Below the pieces are notes generated by a model. The model had not been told where the DNA came from, searched no databases, and saw nothing but the letters and a program-made list of their open reading frames with translations. A stretch of DNA of 64,000 nucleotides from Paenibacillus sp. (GTDB lineage: Bacteria; Bacillota; Bacilli; Paenibacillales; Paenibacillaceae). This document shows, one piece after another, positions 26,294 through 33,981 of the stretch (its first letter is position 1; each line of letters opens with the position of its first letter). The stretch lies in contig JAILZT010000019.1 in NCBI GenBank assembly GCA_023512345.1, positions 22,200 to 86,199 on the forward strand, given 5' to 3'. The position numbers and the translations under genes were made by a program.

Positions 26294-27742
26294 ATGTCGG
26301 ACAAAACAGTGAAACCACCCAAAATCTTTATTTCATATAGCTGGACTTCTCAAGCCCACGAGGATTGGGTGCTGGAGTTGGCTAGTAGGCTACGTGATAA
26401 CTATGTAGATGTGGTACTGGACAAATGGGACTTGAAAGAAGGGCATGACATTTATGCCTTTATGGAGAGCATGGTTCGTTCGGAAGAAATAGAAAAAGTT
26501 CTAGTTATCTGCGATAAAGGATACAAAACAAAGGCGGAGGGACGTAGCGGTGGAGTCGGTACAGAAACACAAATCATATCAAAGCAAGTTTATTCAGATG
26601 TAAACCAAGAGAAGTTCATCCCAATAGTTGCAGAACGTGATATTGAGACTGGCGAACCAGCCATCCCAATCTATATGCAGTCAAGGAAATACATCGACTT
26701 ATCCTCTCCCGACCAATTTGAAAAAGGATATGAAGAATTACTTAGAAATGTATTCAACCGACCAGTTTATAGAAAACCTGCATTGGGTGCATTACCAACA
26801 TGGTTGTTTGAGGATGCACCCGCACATTACAGGACTGCTAACATAAACAAAGCAATTAAGGACTCCATTACTCGAAACCCGCAAAGATTATCCTCTTTGA
26901 CGCAAGAATTTCTGGAAGTTTTTCTGGACAGCCTTGGTCAATTTGAATTTGAGTATAAACATGGGGAAGTTGAATTAGACGAGTTAGTATTCGAGAAAAT
27001 CCAAGAAATGCTTACCTTAAGGAATGATTACTTGGAGTTTGTTGAGTTGCAATGTTCAAGCCAGTCACAGGTGGTAGTCGAACCTTTTATTCGATTTTTT
27101 GAACAATTACAACAAAAGACTATGAGACCAGAAGGTTTTAGTGGGACATTTTATGAAGAACAGTGGGATCATTTCAAATTTCTAGTAAGAGAAGTGTTCT
27201 TGTTTACTGTTGTTATCTTCATTGACAAAATGCAATACCAAGCACTGAGTGACTTATTGCAATCTACGTATTTCATACCAGATAGAGACTACAGTGGGAC
27301 TCAAGCAAGAACATATGATTACTTCGATCGGTATTGCAGGTCATTAGACGAGATACGAAATAAACGATTAGAACTAAGGAAAGTAAGTGTTACGGCTGAT
27401 ATACTTATGAATAGGGTTACGGAAAGATACACTAGAAAGAAATTGGTACAAGCTGATCTTTTACTTTACTACCTAAGTGTTCTTAGCGATACTGAGAGAA
27501 GTTGGGTATGGTATCCAAGAAGCCATGTGTATGAAGAATACTATAAATTGGATTTTTTACAAAGGCTGAGATCAAAACGGTACATTGAAACAGTTAAAAT
27601 GCTATTCGAAGTACAAAATATTGATACGTTAAAGAGAAAAATAGAATCCTTCAAACATGCACATAGAAGTAATTCAGTTTTTGGAGGTATTCCGAGTATT
27701 ACCGATCACATTTCACTTGAAGAGATCGGGTTATATCCCTAA
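26294..27742 (+). CDS. SEFIR-domain protein, candidate antiviral NADase-type effector
   Basis: A 482-residue protein. The N-terminal ~150 residues are a SEFIR (TIR-like) domain: PKIFISYSWTSQAHEDWV, VVLDKWDLKEGHD, EKVLVICDKGYK and RKYIDLSS are the family boxes in order. The rest is a long, mostly helical region of ~330 residues without recognisable motifs. Bacterial SEFIR proteins are reported as single-gene anti-phage systems in which the TIR-like domain consumes NAD+ after infection. No membrane segment is seen, so it is cytosolic. It lies in the mobile element and is closed by a strong terminator. The SEFIR call is firm; activity is inferred. Confidence 0.8.
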   Translation: MSDKTVKPPKIFISYSWTSQAHEDWVLELASRLRDNYVDVVLDKWDLKEGHDIYAFMESMVRSEEIEKVLVICDKGYKTKAEGRSGGVGTETQIISKQVYSDVNQEKFIPIVAERDIETGEPAIPIYMQSRKYIDLSSPDQFEKGYEELLRNVFNRPVYRKPALGALPTWLFEDAPAHYRTANINKAIKDSITRNPQRLSSLTQEFLEVFLDSLGQFEFEYKHGEVELDELVFEKIQEMLTLRNDYLEFVELQCSSQSQVVVEPFIRFFEQLQQKTMRPEGFSGTFYEEQWDHFKFLVREVFLFTVVIFIDKMQYQALSDLLQSTYFIPDRDYSGTQARTYDYFDRYCRSLDEIRNKRLELRKVSVTADILMNRVTERYTRKKLVQADLLLYYLSVLSDTERSWVWYPRSHVYEEYYKLDFLQRLRSKRYIETVKMLFEVQNIDTLKRKIESFKHAHRSNSVFGGIPSITDHISLEEIGLYP

Positions 27743-27762
27743 GTATTCATCAAATCATCAAA

Positions 27763-27809
27763 TTAAGCCATGTGTGGGCATTTCTACATGTGGCTTAAAT
27801 TTTTTTTAT
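27763..27809 (+). terminator. Rho-independent terminator after the SEFIR gene
   Basis: TTAAGCCA (27763-27770) pairs with TGGCTTAA (27791-27798), with extra inner pairing, followed by T8. Confidence 0.8.
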
Positions 27810-27816
27810 TAAACGC

Positions 27817-27845
27817 TTGACATACCGAGTATGCAAGTGTATTCT
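27817..27845 (+). promoter_or_regulatory. Sigma-A promoter of the element's repressor/replication genes
   Basis: TTGACA (27817-27822) and TATTCT (27840-27845) with a 17-base spacer. It is flanked by the two palindromic operators. Confidence 0.75.
27821..27833. promoter_or_regulatory. Operator 1
   Basis: CATACCGAGTATG, a 13-base palindrome with one imperfect central pair. It overlaps the end of the -35 box, where a bound repressor would block RNA polymerase. Confidence 0.65.
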
Positions 27846-27858
27846 AGGGAATATAAGA

Positions 27859-27871
27859 CATACTAAGTATG
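27859..27871. promoter_or_regulatory. Operator 2
   Basis: CATACTAAGTATG, a perfect palindrome around a central A. It lies just past the predicted transcription start, 38 bases from operator 1 (same helical face within error). Confidence 0.65.
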
Positions 27872-27883
27872 GCGGTGATGAGA

Positions 27884-28507
27884 GTGATTGGTTTACAGTA
27901 TATTGCTGATACGTTTCACATGGAGTACAAGACAGTCGCTGAGAAAATAGGTGTCTCTAAGCAGACATTTCAAGATTGGATTAAAGAACGCAGGAAAATA
28001 CCGCACCAACGATTAGAACGACTTTCAGAGTTGTTTAGCATCAAGGAAGTAGGACTTTTCCAAAAGGAACTTACGGATGCAGAGAAAAGAGACATTCAAA
28101 TTCTATACTTCCATATCTCAGATGAGTTGGTTGAAGTTGAGTATCCTCATGTAGATGATGAAGGTAAAGAAGTAATCATTAAGCAGAAAATATCACAGAA
28201 TGAAGAAATCATTCGTTTTCTTCATGATCGTGATGAAGAAGCAAGGTTCATTGAAAATATTCAGCAAGTTGTAAGCGATGATCTTGTCGAGGGTAGCGAG
28301 AATAAACGCCTTATCGAACAACTGCTACGAGTCCTTAATAAAGAACCTCATCGTAAGTCCGTAGAACTTGTTCTGCATTACTTGACGGATTACCAGAGCG
28401 ACAAGGATTTGGGAGGGATTCACCCCTCTGTAAGCAAGTACGAGCATAATGGCTTCTTCGAAAAACTAGGTAATTTACTCAAAGAAAATGGTTTGTCCAT
28501 CGAATAG
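27884..28507 (+). CDS. HTH (XRE/Cro-type) regulator of the mobile element
   Basis: A 207-residue protein. The frame extends to ATG 27869, but that codon lies within operator 2 without a ribosome binding site. I prefer GTG 27884 (protein beginning with IGLQYIADTF), with GGTGAT upstream. Helix-turn-helix: EYKTVAEKIGVSKQTFQDWI. The remaining ~150 residues are helical and charged, perhaps for dimerisation or signal input. Two matching palindromes flank its promoter, so autoregulation is likely. It probably controls the replication and recombinase genes downstream, as a phage-type repressor would. Confidence 0.8.
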   Translation: MIGLQYIADTFHMEYKTVAEKIGVSKQTFQDWIKERRKIPHQRLERLSELFSIKEVGLFQKELTDAEKRDIQILYFHISDELVEVEYPHVDDEGKEVIIKQKISQNEEIIRFLHDRDEEARFIENIQQVVSDDLVEGSENKRLIEQLLRVLNKEPHRKSVELVLHYLTDYQSDKDLGGIHPSVSKYEHNGFFEKLGNLLKENGLSIE

Positions 28508-28519
28508 GAGGTGATAGTG

Positions 28520-28546
28520 ATGCCATACAACATCCCGTTCTTATAA
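28520..28546 (+). CDS. Possible 8-codon leader peptide
   Basis: A near-perfect AGGAGGTGAT is followed by ATG at 28520 and only eight sense codons (MPYNIPFL) before TAA. It sits between the repressor and replication genes. It may be a leader affecting expression of the downstream gene, or a decayed start. Confidence 0.25.
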   Translation: MPYNIPFL

Positions 28547-28620
28547 CATGTCTAATCTCGTCCAAGATTGTAGGTTACATCATCATTTACTAATAACAAA
28601 AAGGGGTTTGATAAGAAAAG

Positions 28621-29526
28621 ATGTTTGATACAGTCCAACTTAGAGCAAGGTTTGTTAATATTGATTCACATTACTTGAATCAACAGAATCCAAAGTCATT
28701 TACCTCCTATAACAGCGATACAGGAGAACTTCGTACAACATATAAGATTTATGACGAAGTTTTGCCCTATATCACTTATTATGATGGTAGTCATATGCTA
28801 GATGTTCAAGTCTCATTTCCTAAGTTGTTGTTTGGAAACAATGTTCAACAAGTTTCAGAAAAGGATATTCCAGTATTCTTTGATCGACTTCAAGAACGGC
28901 TAGAACAATTATTCGCTGTAAAGATTCCACACTCTAGTTGGACAGTCATCCGATGTGATGTAAGTTGGAACTTTCAAGTGGGTAATGAAGTTTCCAAGTA
29001 TGTCAGATTGCTAAGTAAACAGAAATTTGCCTTTAAGAGTACCATAACTTACAACCAAGATCAGACAGTCGAATATAGAAACAAAAGTAGCAGAATCATC
29101 TTCTATGACAAAGAAGTACAGCTAACCAAGATGAAAGAGCCAGATTATATCATTGAACAGTCAAGAGGTATACTTCGCTTAGAAATCAAGCCAAGTACCA
29201 ATGATATGAAGAAGTTTTCTCCAACCAGATTAGCAGTTGAGCTAATTGGGAAGCCATTCTTTGAATACATGACGGGGAAAGTGCTTGGGGAAATTGAATA
29301 CCCGACAGAGTTTGATGGGCTGGATTTATCGTGGCTACTAGAGAACAGAGTAAACATAGCCCAGATCGAACGAATACTAGGGTTTCAACGATTACAAGAA
29401 ATATTTGATGAACAAACGCTAAGAAAAATATATACTTCTTCAACATATGCCAATCGAAAAACTGAGGCGAAAAAAATGACAATTCCCACAGGGAACTGTC
29501 TCAGTCCATTGACGATTAGCCAATAG
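28621..29526 (+). CDS. Phage/plasmid replication initiator, II/X (CRI-like) family
   Basis: A 301-residue protein starting MFDTVQLRARF. The overall pattern (N-terminal beta region with YKIYDEVLPYITYYDG, then WTVIRCDVSWNF, RIIFYDKEVQL, and GILRLEIKPS) is that of replication proteins related to filamentous-phage gene II/X products. These are HUH-like or related nicking enzymes for rolling-circle replication. Tyrosines that could act as nucleophile are present (several near residues 135-165), but I cannot name the catalytic one. It suggests that the element can replicate as a circle after excision. The family call is from memory of sequence style, not a search. Confidence 0.65.
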   Translation: MFDTVQLRARFVNIDSHYLNQQNPKSFTSYNSDTGELRTTYKIYDEVLPYITYYDGSHMLDVQVSFPKLLFGNNVQQVSEKDIPVFFDRLQERLEQLFAVKIPHSSWTVIRCDVSWNFQVGNEVSKYVRLLSKQKFAFKSTITYNQDQTVEYRNKSSRIIFYDKEVQLTKMKEPDYIIEQSRGILRLEIKPSTNDMKKFSPTRLAVELIGKPFFEYMTGKVLGEIEYPTEFDGLDLSWLLENRVNIAQIERILGFQRLQEIFDEQTLRKIYTSSTYANRKTEAKKMTIPTGNCLSPLTISQ

Positions 29527-29756
29527 ATAACACCTCCGCCGATAAGGACACGTTATTTTGCCGATAACGATAAAAAGTCTAAAATCGTGGAATAGATTAA
29601 AAAACCTAGTTCTTATTTTACTTGATAATAAAGATAAAGCAACTGCCTTACATTGAATACTATTAACCCAACGATAACAACATATCGATAAACATAAGAA
29701 ATTACTAAACAAAACATAAAATGCAAGGGGTGTGCTTCGAGAGAGGGAATATTTTG
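29527..29756. other. AT-rich region with short repeats, candidate replication origin of the element
   Basis: GCCGATAA occurs at 29538-29545 and 29560-29567. A 6 bp hairpin CGTTAT (29551-29556)/ATAACG (29564-29569) overlaps them, and related CGATAA motifs continue to ~29695. Position right after the replication gene fits an origin or nick site; unproven. Confidence 0.35.
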
Positions 29757-29915
29757 ATGAATGTTATTCGTGTGTATAATCCTAATGCAACTGCTTCATT
29801 CATGAGGTTGTTCATGCCAATTGTAGACGATAAAATTGGCGAAATTGTAGATGCAATTACTAGACAAGAGAATGTATATGTACCCACATTAACTTCTCAT
29901 AACCAAGATAATTAA
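29757..29915 (+). CDS. Small ORF before the recombinase, 52 aa
   Basis: Starts at ATG 29757 after GAGAGAGGG and ends 8 bases before the recombinase frame opens. The product begins MNVIRVYNPNATASF and ends TLTSHNQDN. Unrecognised. The tight spacing indicates one transcript with the recombinase; it might assist integration or excision, but nothing in the sequence proves this. Confidence 0.5.
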   Translation: MNVIRVYNPNATASFMRLFMPIVDDKIGEIVDAITRQENVYVPTLTSHNQDN

Positions 29916-29929
29916 GGGAGAACATGGTT

Positions 29930-31398
29930 ATGAGATGCGCAATATATTTAAGGGTTTCCACTAATAAGGAAGAACAAAAATCATCCTTGGAGAATCAAAG
30001 GGATTTATTCTATCGTTACATTGGGGATAAAGGTTGGGATGTGCATGAGTTTTACGTTGATGTTGAGACAGGTACTACTGACAAGAGAGCAAGTTTACAA
30101 CGCCTCATAAGCGATGCGAAACAGCGTAATTTTGATGTTATTCTTGCAAAGGAATTATCCCGCCTTGCACGTAACGGTAAATTGTCTTATGAAATACGAG
30201 ATATTGCTTTAACAAACGGTATTCATATCATTACGTTGGACAATGCAGTTAATACTATGGAAGGTCGCTCAGAAAACTTCGGTTTATATGCTTGGCTTTA
30301 TGAACAAGAATCGCAGAGAACTTCTGAGCGTATTAAGTCATCTTTTGCATCAAAGCACGTAGGGGGGAGTTTAAGGGTTCTATTCCTCCTTACGGATATG
30401 ATGTTACTGATGGAGTTCTAAGGGTTAGGGATGACGATTCACCTAGCATCGTGAAACGTATCTTCGTGATGTATTTGCAAGGAACTGGATTTGATGCCAT
30501 AGCAAGAACACTCACTCGTGAAGGATACCCAACCCCCGCTCAAATAGTTGGGAAGAGTAATGCGGGTAAGTATTGGCATGGTTCAACAATTAAGCTTATT
30601 TTGACCAACCCACATTACACAGGTGATCTTGTCCAATGCAGGGAAAAGACACGTAGTGTTACTATTAAGGCAAGAGAGAGTGTTCCTATTGACCAGCAAA
30701 TAGTTATACCTCACACGCATCAAGCTTTAATCAGTCGAGAGCAGTTTGAGTTAGTACAGGAAATGATGACTGGTCGCAAAAAGAAACGCCCAAAAGCAAA
30801 AAAACACCTTTTCACAAATGTTGCTTATTGTGCGGATTGTGGTCAAAGTTTGTGGTACATTCAGTACAGACGAGGTTATGTGTGTGGTACTTATGTAAAG
30901 CATGGAAAACATGCCTGTGGTCAGCATACAATCAAAGAAGCTATTCTAAAAAGCATCATTTTAGAGGATATTAGAGAACTATCTAGGACGTTAGATCAAG
31001 ATAATGTCTTGGGTAAAATCAAAGCGTCGGCTGACAGAGAAAAAAGGTCAAAAGAAAAGCATATCCTCGATTTAGAGAAACAAATCATCAAACTAAAAGA
31101 CAACAAGAATGCTTTGATTAAAAAGCTTGCGTCAGGTACGATTTCAGATGAAGATTACCAAGAGTTTGTTGATGATACGAATCAAGAAATGCAACAATTA
31201 CAGGTCAAGGTTCAACAGCTTAAATTCTCCGCTCAGAGTAACGTCCAGCTTAATTTAGAGCGAGTAAAGCAAGAGTTACACACTTTCTTGAAGTTGGATG
31301 AATTGACACCAGAAATGCTACATCAGTTGGTTGAAAAAGTTGAAGTGAAATCAGACGGAACACCAATAATTCATTATAGGTTTACTTCACCTGTCTAA
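29930..31398 (+). pseudogene. Large serine recombinase, interrupted by a frameshift in a G6 tract
   Basis: If the break is ignored, ~489 residues. The N-terminal resolvase domain has the nucleophilic serine in AIYLRVSTNKEEQ and the LAKELSRLARN motif. After the break come the recombinase domain (KRIFVMYLQGTGFDAIARTL), a zinc-ribbon domain with paired cysteines (CADCGQSL and CGTYVKHGKHACG) and a C-terminal coiled coil. The frame breaks at six G (30362-30367): the first part ends at 30421 and the rest is open in the -1 frame. One extra G or two fewer would restore it. This is either true inactivation or a homopolymer error. It is the likely integrase of the element. Confidence 0.85.
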
Positions 31399-31428
31399 TT
31401 ACAGTGTTATGAAATAGACCAAGGAGAG

Positions 31429-32364
31429 ATGAACATTAGTAAAGAAAAAACGTCACACAAGAAACGAAGACCATTACAACATATAATGGAATCCGATTCG
31501 CTGGGTCTAATAAAAGAATCTCTCCCAGCAGAGTGGGTTATTCGAGATTATAAACCCGACTATGGTCTTGATCTGGCTGTTGAATGTTTTGAGTATGTTA
31601 ATGGTCAACCAAACATGGCTGAGACACTGGGAGAACATTTCTTTGCTCAAGTAAAAGCCATACATTCAACAGAAATTAAGACTATAAAAGTGTATGCTCG
31701 GTATAATGTTGAGAAGTCAGCATTAAGAAACAACGAGGAAGAAATGCTTGAGATTGAAGTGATCAAGTTCCCTATTGACACAAGCTTACTTCTAACGGTT
31801 CAATCGATGGGGTCAGGAATACCTGTGATACTGTTTGTTGTTTCTCTTGATCTGAAGAAAGTGTTCTTTGTATGTTTGAATGACTTGATAGATAAGGTTA
31901 TTGTTCCCGAAGACCCCAATTTTTACGAGAAAGAAAGTAAAGTCATAAACGTCCCCGTAAAGAATGAGGTTTCCAGATTACACGAACATTTAGTAGGAAT
32001 AAAATTCTACGCTAAAAGGATAAAGTTCTACTCTGCTTTCATGAAGTTTATCTATCAGGAAAAGGAGTTGCACTATCTTGATTGGAATGATCGAGATAGT
32101 GTTCTTATGACTCTAAGACACTTCATAGCTGTAATTAGCAGATTTGATATTTGGGATACAGAGCAATGGCGAATCATGCAAATGTACTATTATAGGATTT
32201 TAGAATTAGAGCAAGGTTTGGAGACTGAAGACTTTGAACTGTTGTATCATAAAGTTATACCACTTTGGGAAGGATTGACTGTACTTTCGAGAAATTATGA
32301 AGAGATGTGTCGAGAATGGTTTCTTCCAACATACTTAGCGCAACTAACATCCTATCCAGAGTAG
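31429..32364 (+). CDS. DUF4365-domain protein, nuclease-like
   Basis: A 311-residue protein 30 bases after the recombinase; AAGGAG lies very close to ATG 31429. The N-terminal half matches DUF4365: AEWVIRDYKPDYGLDLAVE, then HFFAQVKAIH. The D..E..QxK arrangement is that of PD-(D/E)XK-like nucleases. The C-terminal half is helical and unrecognised. DUF4365 proteins are often found near defence genes and in mobile elements. It ends 36 bases before the right repeat, so it is the last cargo gene of the element. Confidence 0.75.
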   Translation: MNISKEKTSHKKRRPLQHIMESDSLGLIKESLPAEWVIRDYKPDYGLDLAVECFEYVNGQPNMAETLGEHFFAQVKAIHSTEIKTIKVYARYNVEKSALRNNEEEMLEIEVIKFPIDTSLLLTVQSMGSGIPVILFVVSLDLKKVFFVCLNDLIDKVIVPEDPNFYEKESKVINVPVKNEVSRLHEHLVGIKFYAKRIKFYSAFMKFIYQEKELHYLDWNDRDSVLMTLRHFIAVISRFDIWDTEQWRIMQMYYYRILELEQGLETEDFELLYHKVIPLWEGLTVLSRNYEEMCREWFLPTYLAQLTSYPE

Positions 32365-32400
32365 TACAAGGTCTTTTTCTATTCTAGTGACCAACACACA

Positions 32401-32418
32401 ACACATGTGGAGTGCTGT
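32401..32418 (+). repeat. Right attachment-like direct repeat (attR)
   Basis: ACACATGTGGAGTGCTGT, identical to 24609-24626. Read in the methyltransferase frame it encodes THVECC followed by V and a stop, i.e. it looks like a detached gene end. Confidence 0.7.
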
Positions 32419-32549
32419 GTGTAGCTGGTTAGGGAGCAGTAGCGCAAAGCCGCATTTACCTGGAACTTATTCCTATCCTGATGACGACCAAACCGGGGGC
32501 CCGGAGTCGACAACGACCTCGCTTGCAAAAATCACACTAATAGAAACGA

Positions 32550-32582
32550 AGAGACGTGCGGGATTCCCCACGTCTCTTTATT
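32550..32582 (+). terminator. Rho-independent terminator
   Basis: A perfect 9 bp stem AGAGACGTG (32550-32558)/CACGTCTCT (32569-32577), then TTATTTT. It may be the original terminator of the methyltransferase gene. Confidence 0.75.
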
Positions 32583-32722
32583 TTCCCTACTACGCAGCTT
32601 ATGATGATTATCAGAATATTTTTTATTACAGTTCCAATCTTTTGACAACGCTGTTCAGACCGTTCATAAAGGAACTTCCGGAAGCGACGGCCTCACGATA
32701 TAATGCGAGCACTTTCTCCTTA

Positions 32723-33088
32723 TCATGCTGAGACGCTAGAGGGTAGAACACCTAATTCATCTTTCAAGTAGTTGGCTATCGCTTGAACCCCCATACCTTT
32801 GTTTAGGTATAGGTCGAATATTAACTGAACTGAGGGAGCCTTAACGGGGTTCGGAACCAATTTTCCCGACTTTACTTTGTCGTAGCCAAAGGGCGGCGTA
32901 CTGTGAAATATTCCTTCCCGTGACTTTACCGAAATCCCCCAACTAATGTTATAAGACGTATCTTCGCTTTGCCGCTGATTAACCGCTGAAATGACTGACA
33001 AAATCATTTCATCATCAAGCACAGGATTGCCATGAAATAGGTTATCTTCGTTCTCCCTGCGTCTAATAGAATCGAAAGTGTCGCACAA
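32723..33088 (-). pseudogene. Fragment of a second large serine recombinase
   Basis: A 121-codon open frame on the minus strand with the recombinase-domain signature STPPFGYDKVKSGKLVPNP, followed by LIFDLYLNKGMGVQAIANYL. The N-terminal part includes ILSVISAVNQRQSEDTS, typical of the linker after the catalytic domain. The catalytic serine region and the zinc-ribbon part are missing. It is different in sequence from the recombinase at 29930 and on the other strand, so it is a relic of another element at the same site. Confidence 0.75.
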
Positions 33089-33144
33089 TTCAAAAAGTAA
33101 CGGGAAATAACGTAAATTAGTCAGTTTTGCAATACTTTGTTAAG

Positions 33145-33219
33145 AACAACAACCCCTGTCCTTATATTGTTACTGGAACGCTTGACGTTTCCAAAACAAT
33201 TAAGGAAGGGGTTGTTGTT
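33145..33219. repeat. Large inverted repeat
   Basis: AACAACAACCCCT (33145-33157) is exactly complementary to 33207-33219. Pairing continues inward (GTCCTT with AAGGA, and GGAACG with CGTTTCC around the centre). It is a potential cruciform next to the recombinase fragment. Confidence 0.65.
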
Positions 33220-33222
33220 TTT

Positions 33223-33339
33223 ATGGAGCAACTGCATGTGCACACAATCAAAGACGTTATGCAAATCCTGCAATTATCCTACACAACCGTTTATGCCCTA
33301 TGTAATAATGGCACGTTACCAAGCGTGAATTCCGGCTGA
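33223..33339 (+). pseudogene. Truncated excisionase-like helix-turn-helix
   Basis: Starts at ATG 33223 (38 codons). HTIKDVMQILQLSYTTVYAL followed by CNNGTLPSV is the MerR/Xis-type winged-helix pattern (HTH_17), but the frame stops before the expected IGRRWRI-like ending. It is probably a relic of the excisionase of the older element. Confidence 0.5.
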
Positions 33340-33480
33340 AAAATGAAATGGAGGTAATATTAAATGTCAATGTCCCTTTTTGTGTGCAATTCACTAAAGG
33401 TATATTTTTCAAGTGAAAAACAAAAAAAATTTGCAAGGATTCTTATTGGTGAATCGTATCTAGTATAGAAAGGAGAAAAA

Positions 33481-33981
33481 ATGGCCCAATTACCGATTGA
33501 TATCAACGATAATATTTCAGCTATACTCACCAAATATTCTGACCTTGTACGTCGAATATGCTTTCTATATCTACATAATAGTGCAGATGTGGATGATGTT
33601 TTTCAAGAAGTATTTCTAAAGTTGTTACAAAATAACTCCCGCTTTGAAAGTGCTGAACATGAAAAAGCATGGCTAATAAGAGTTACAATCAATAAATGTA
33701 AAGACATATTAAAAAGCTTTTGGCGAAAGAAAATGGTTTCAATTGAAAGTATAGAATTGCCATTTGAAGATCAAACAGAAAATGAACTCTTGCAGGTCGT
33801 TTTATCACTTCCGGACAAGTACAAGGATGTTATCTATCTATTTTACTACGAGGGGTATACCGTACCTGAAATGGCTCAGTTACTAAATAAAAAAGCAAAT
33901 ACCATTTATTCTCACTTACACAGAGCAAGGGAACTTATTAAACAAAAGTTAGGAGGTAAAGAACATGATTACACGCTTTAA
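33481..33981 (+). CDS. ECF-type RNA polymerase sigma factor
   Basis: A 166-residue sigma-70-family protein with regions 2 and 4 only. Region 2: SDLVRRICFLYLHNSADVDDVFQEVFLKLL, with the DDVFQEVF core motif. Region 4: LPDKYKDVIYLFYYEGYTVPEMAQLLNKK ending in a helix-turn-helix. AAAGGAGAAAAA precedes ATG 33481. A CGTATC motif near 33452 with an upstream GCAAGGATTC may be its own promoter (tentative). It overlaps the start of the RsgI-like gene by 17 bases, the usual layout for a sigma factor with its membrane anti-sigma. Confidence 0.9.
   Translation: MAQLPIDINDNISAILTKYSDLVRRICFLYLHNSADVDDVFQEVFLKLLQNNSRFESAEHEKAWLIRVTINKCKDILKSFWRKKMVSIESIELPFEDQTENELLQVVLSLPDKYKDVIYLFYYEGYTVPEMAQLLNKKANTIYSHLHRARELIKQKLGGKEHDYTL

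Larger units (their letters stand above)
24609..32418 (+). mobile_element. Integrated mobile element with serine recombinase and defence/immunity cargo
   Basis: Bounded by the two 18 bp direct repeats. Gene order: barstar-like gene, two small immunity-like genes, SEFIR protein, HTH repressor, II/X-type replication protein, small ORF, large serine recombinase (frameshifted), DUF4365 protein. All genes are on the same strand. Codon use is more AT-rich than the core genes to the left. No conjugation or capsid genes are seen, so it is an integrative mobilisable element, an integrated plasmid, or a phage-satellite-like unit. Integration at rumA-family genes by serine recombinases is known in other Bacillota. 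Confidence 0.7.

Noticed and set aside
30345..30421. Programmed -1 frameshifting as the explanation of the recombinase break
   Set aside because: A GGG GGG preceded by A is a poor match to the X-XXY-YYZ slippery rule and no stable stimulatory structure was evident; mutation or read error is simpler.
32387..32731. 114-codon plus-strand frame across the right attachment repeat
   Set aside because: It starts before the repeat, runs through the terminator at 32550-32577 and has no ribosome site; probably chance.
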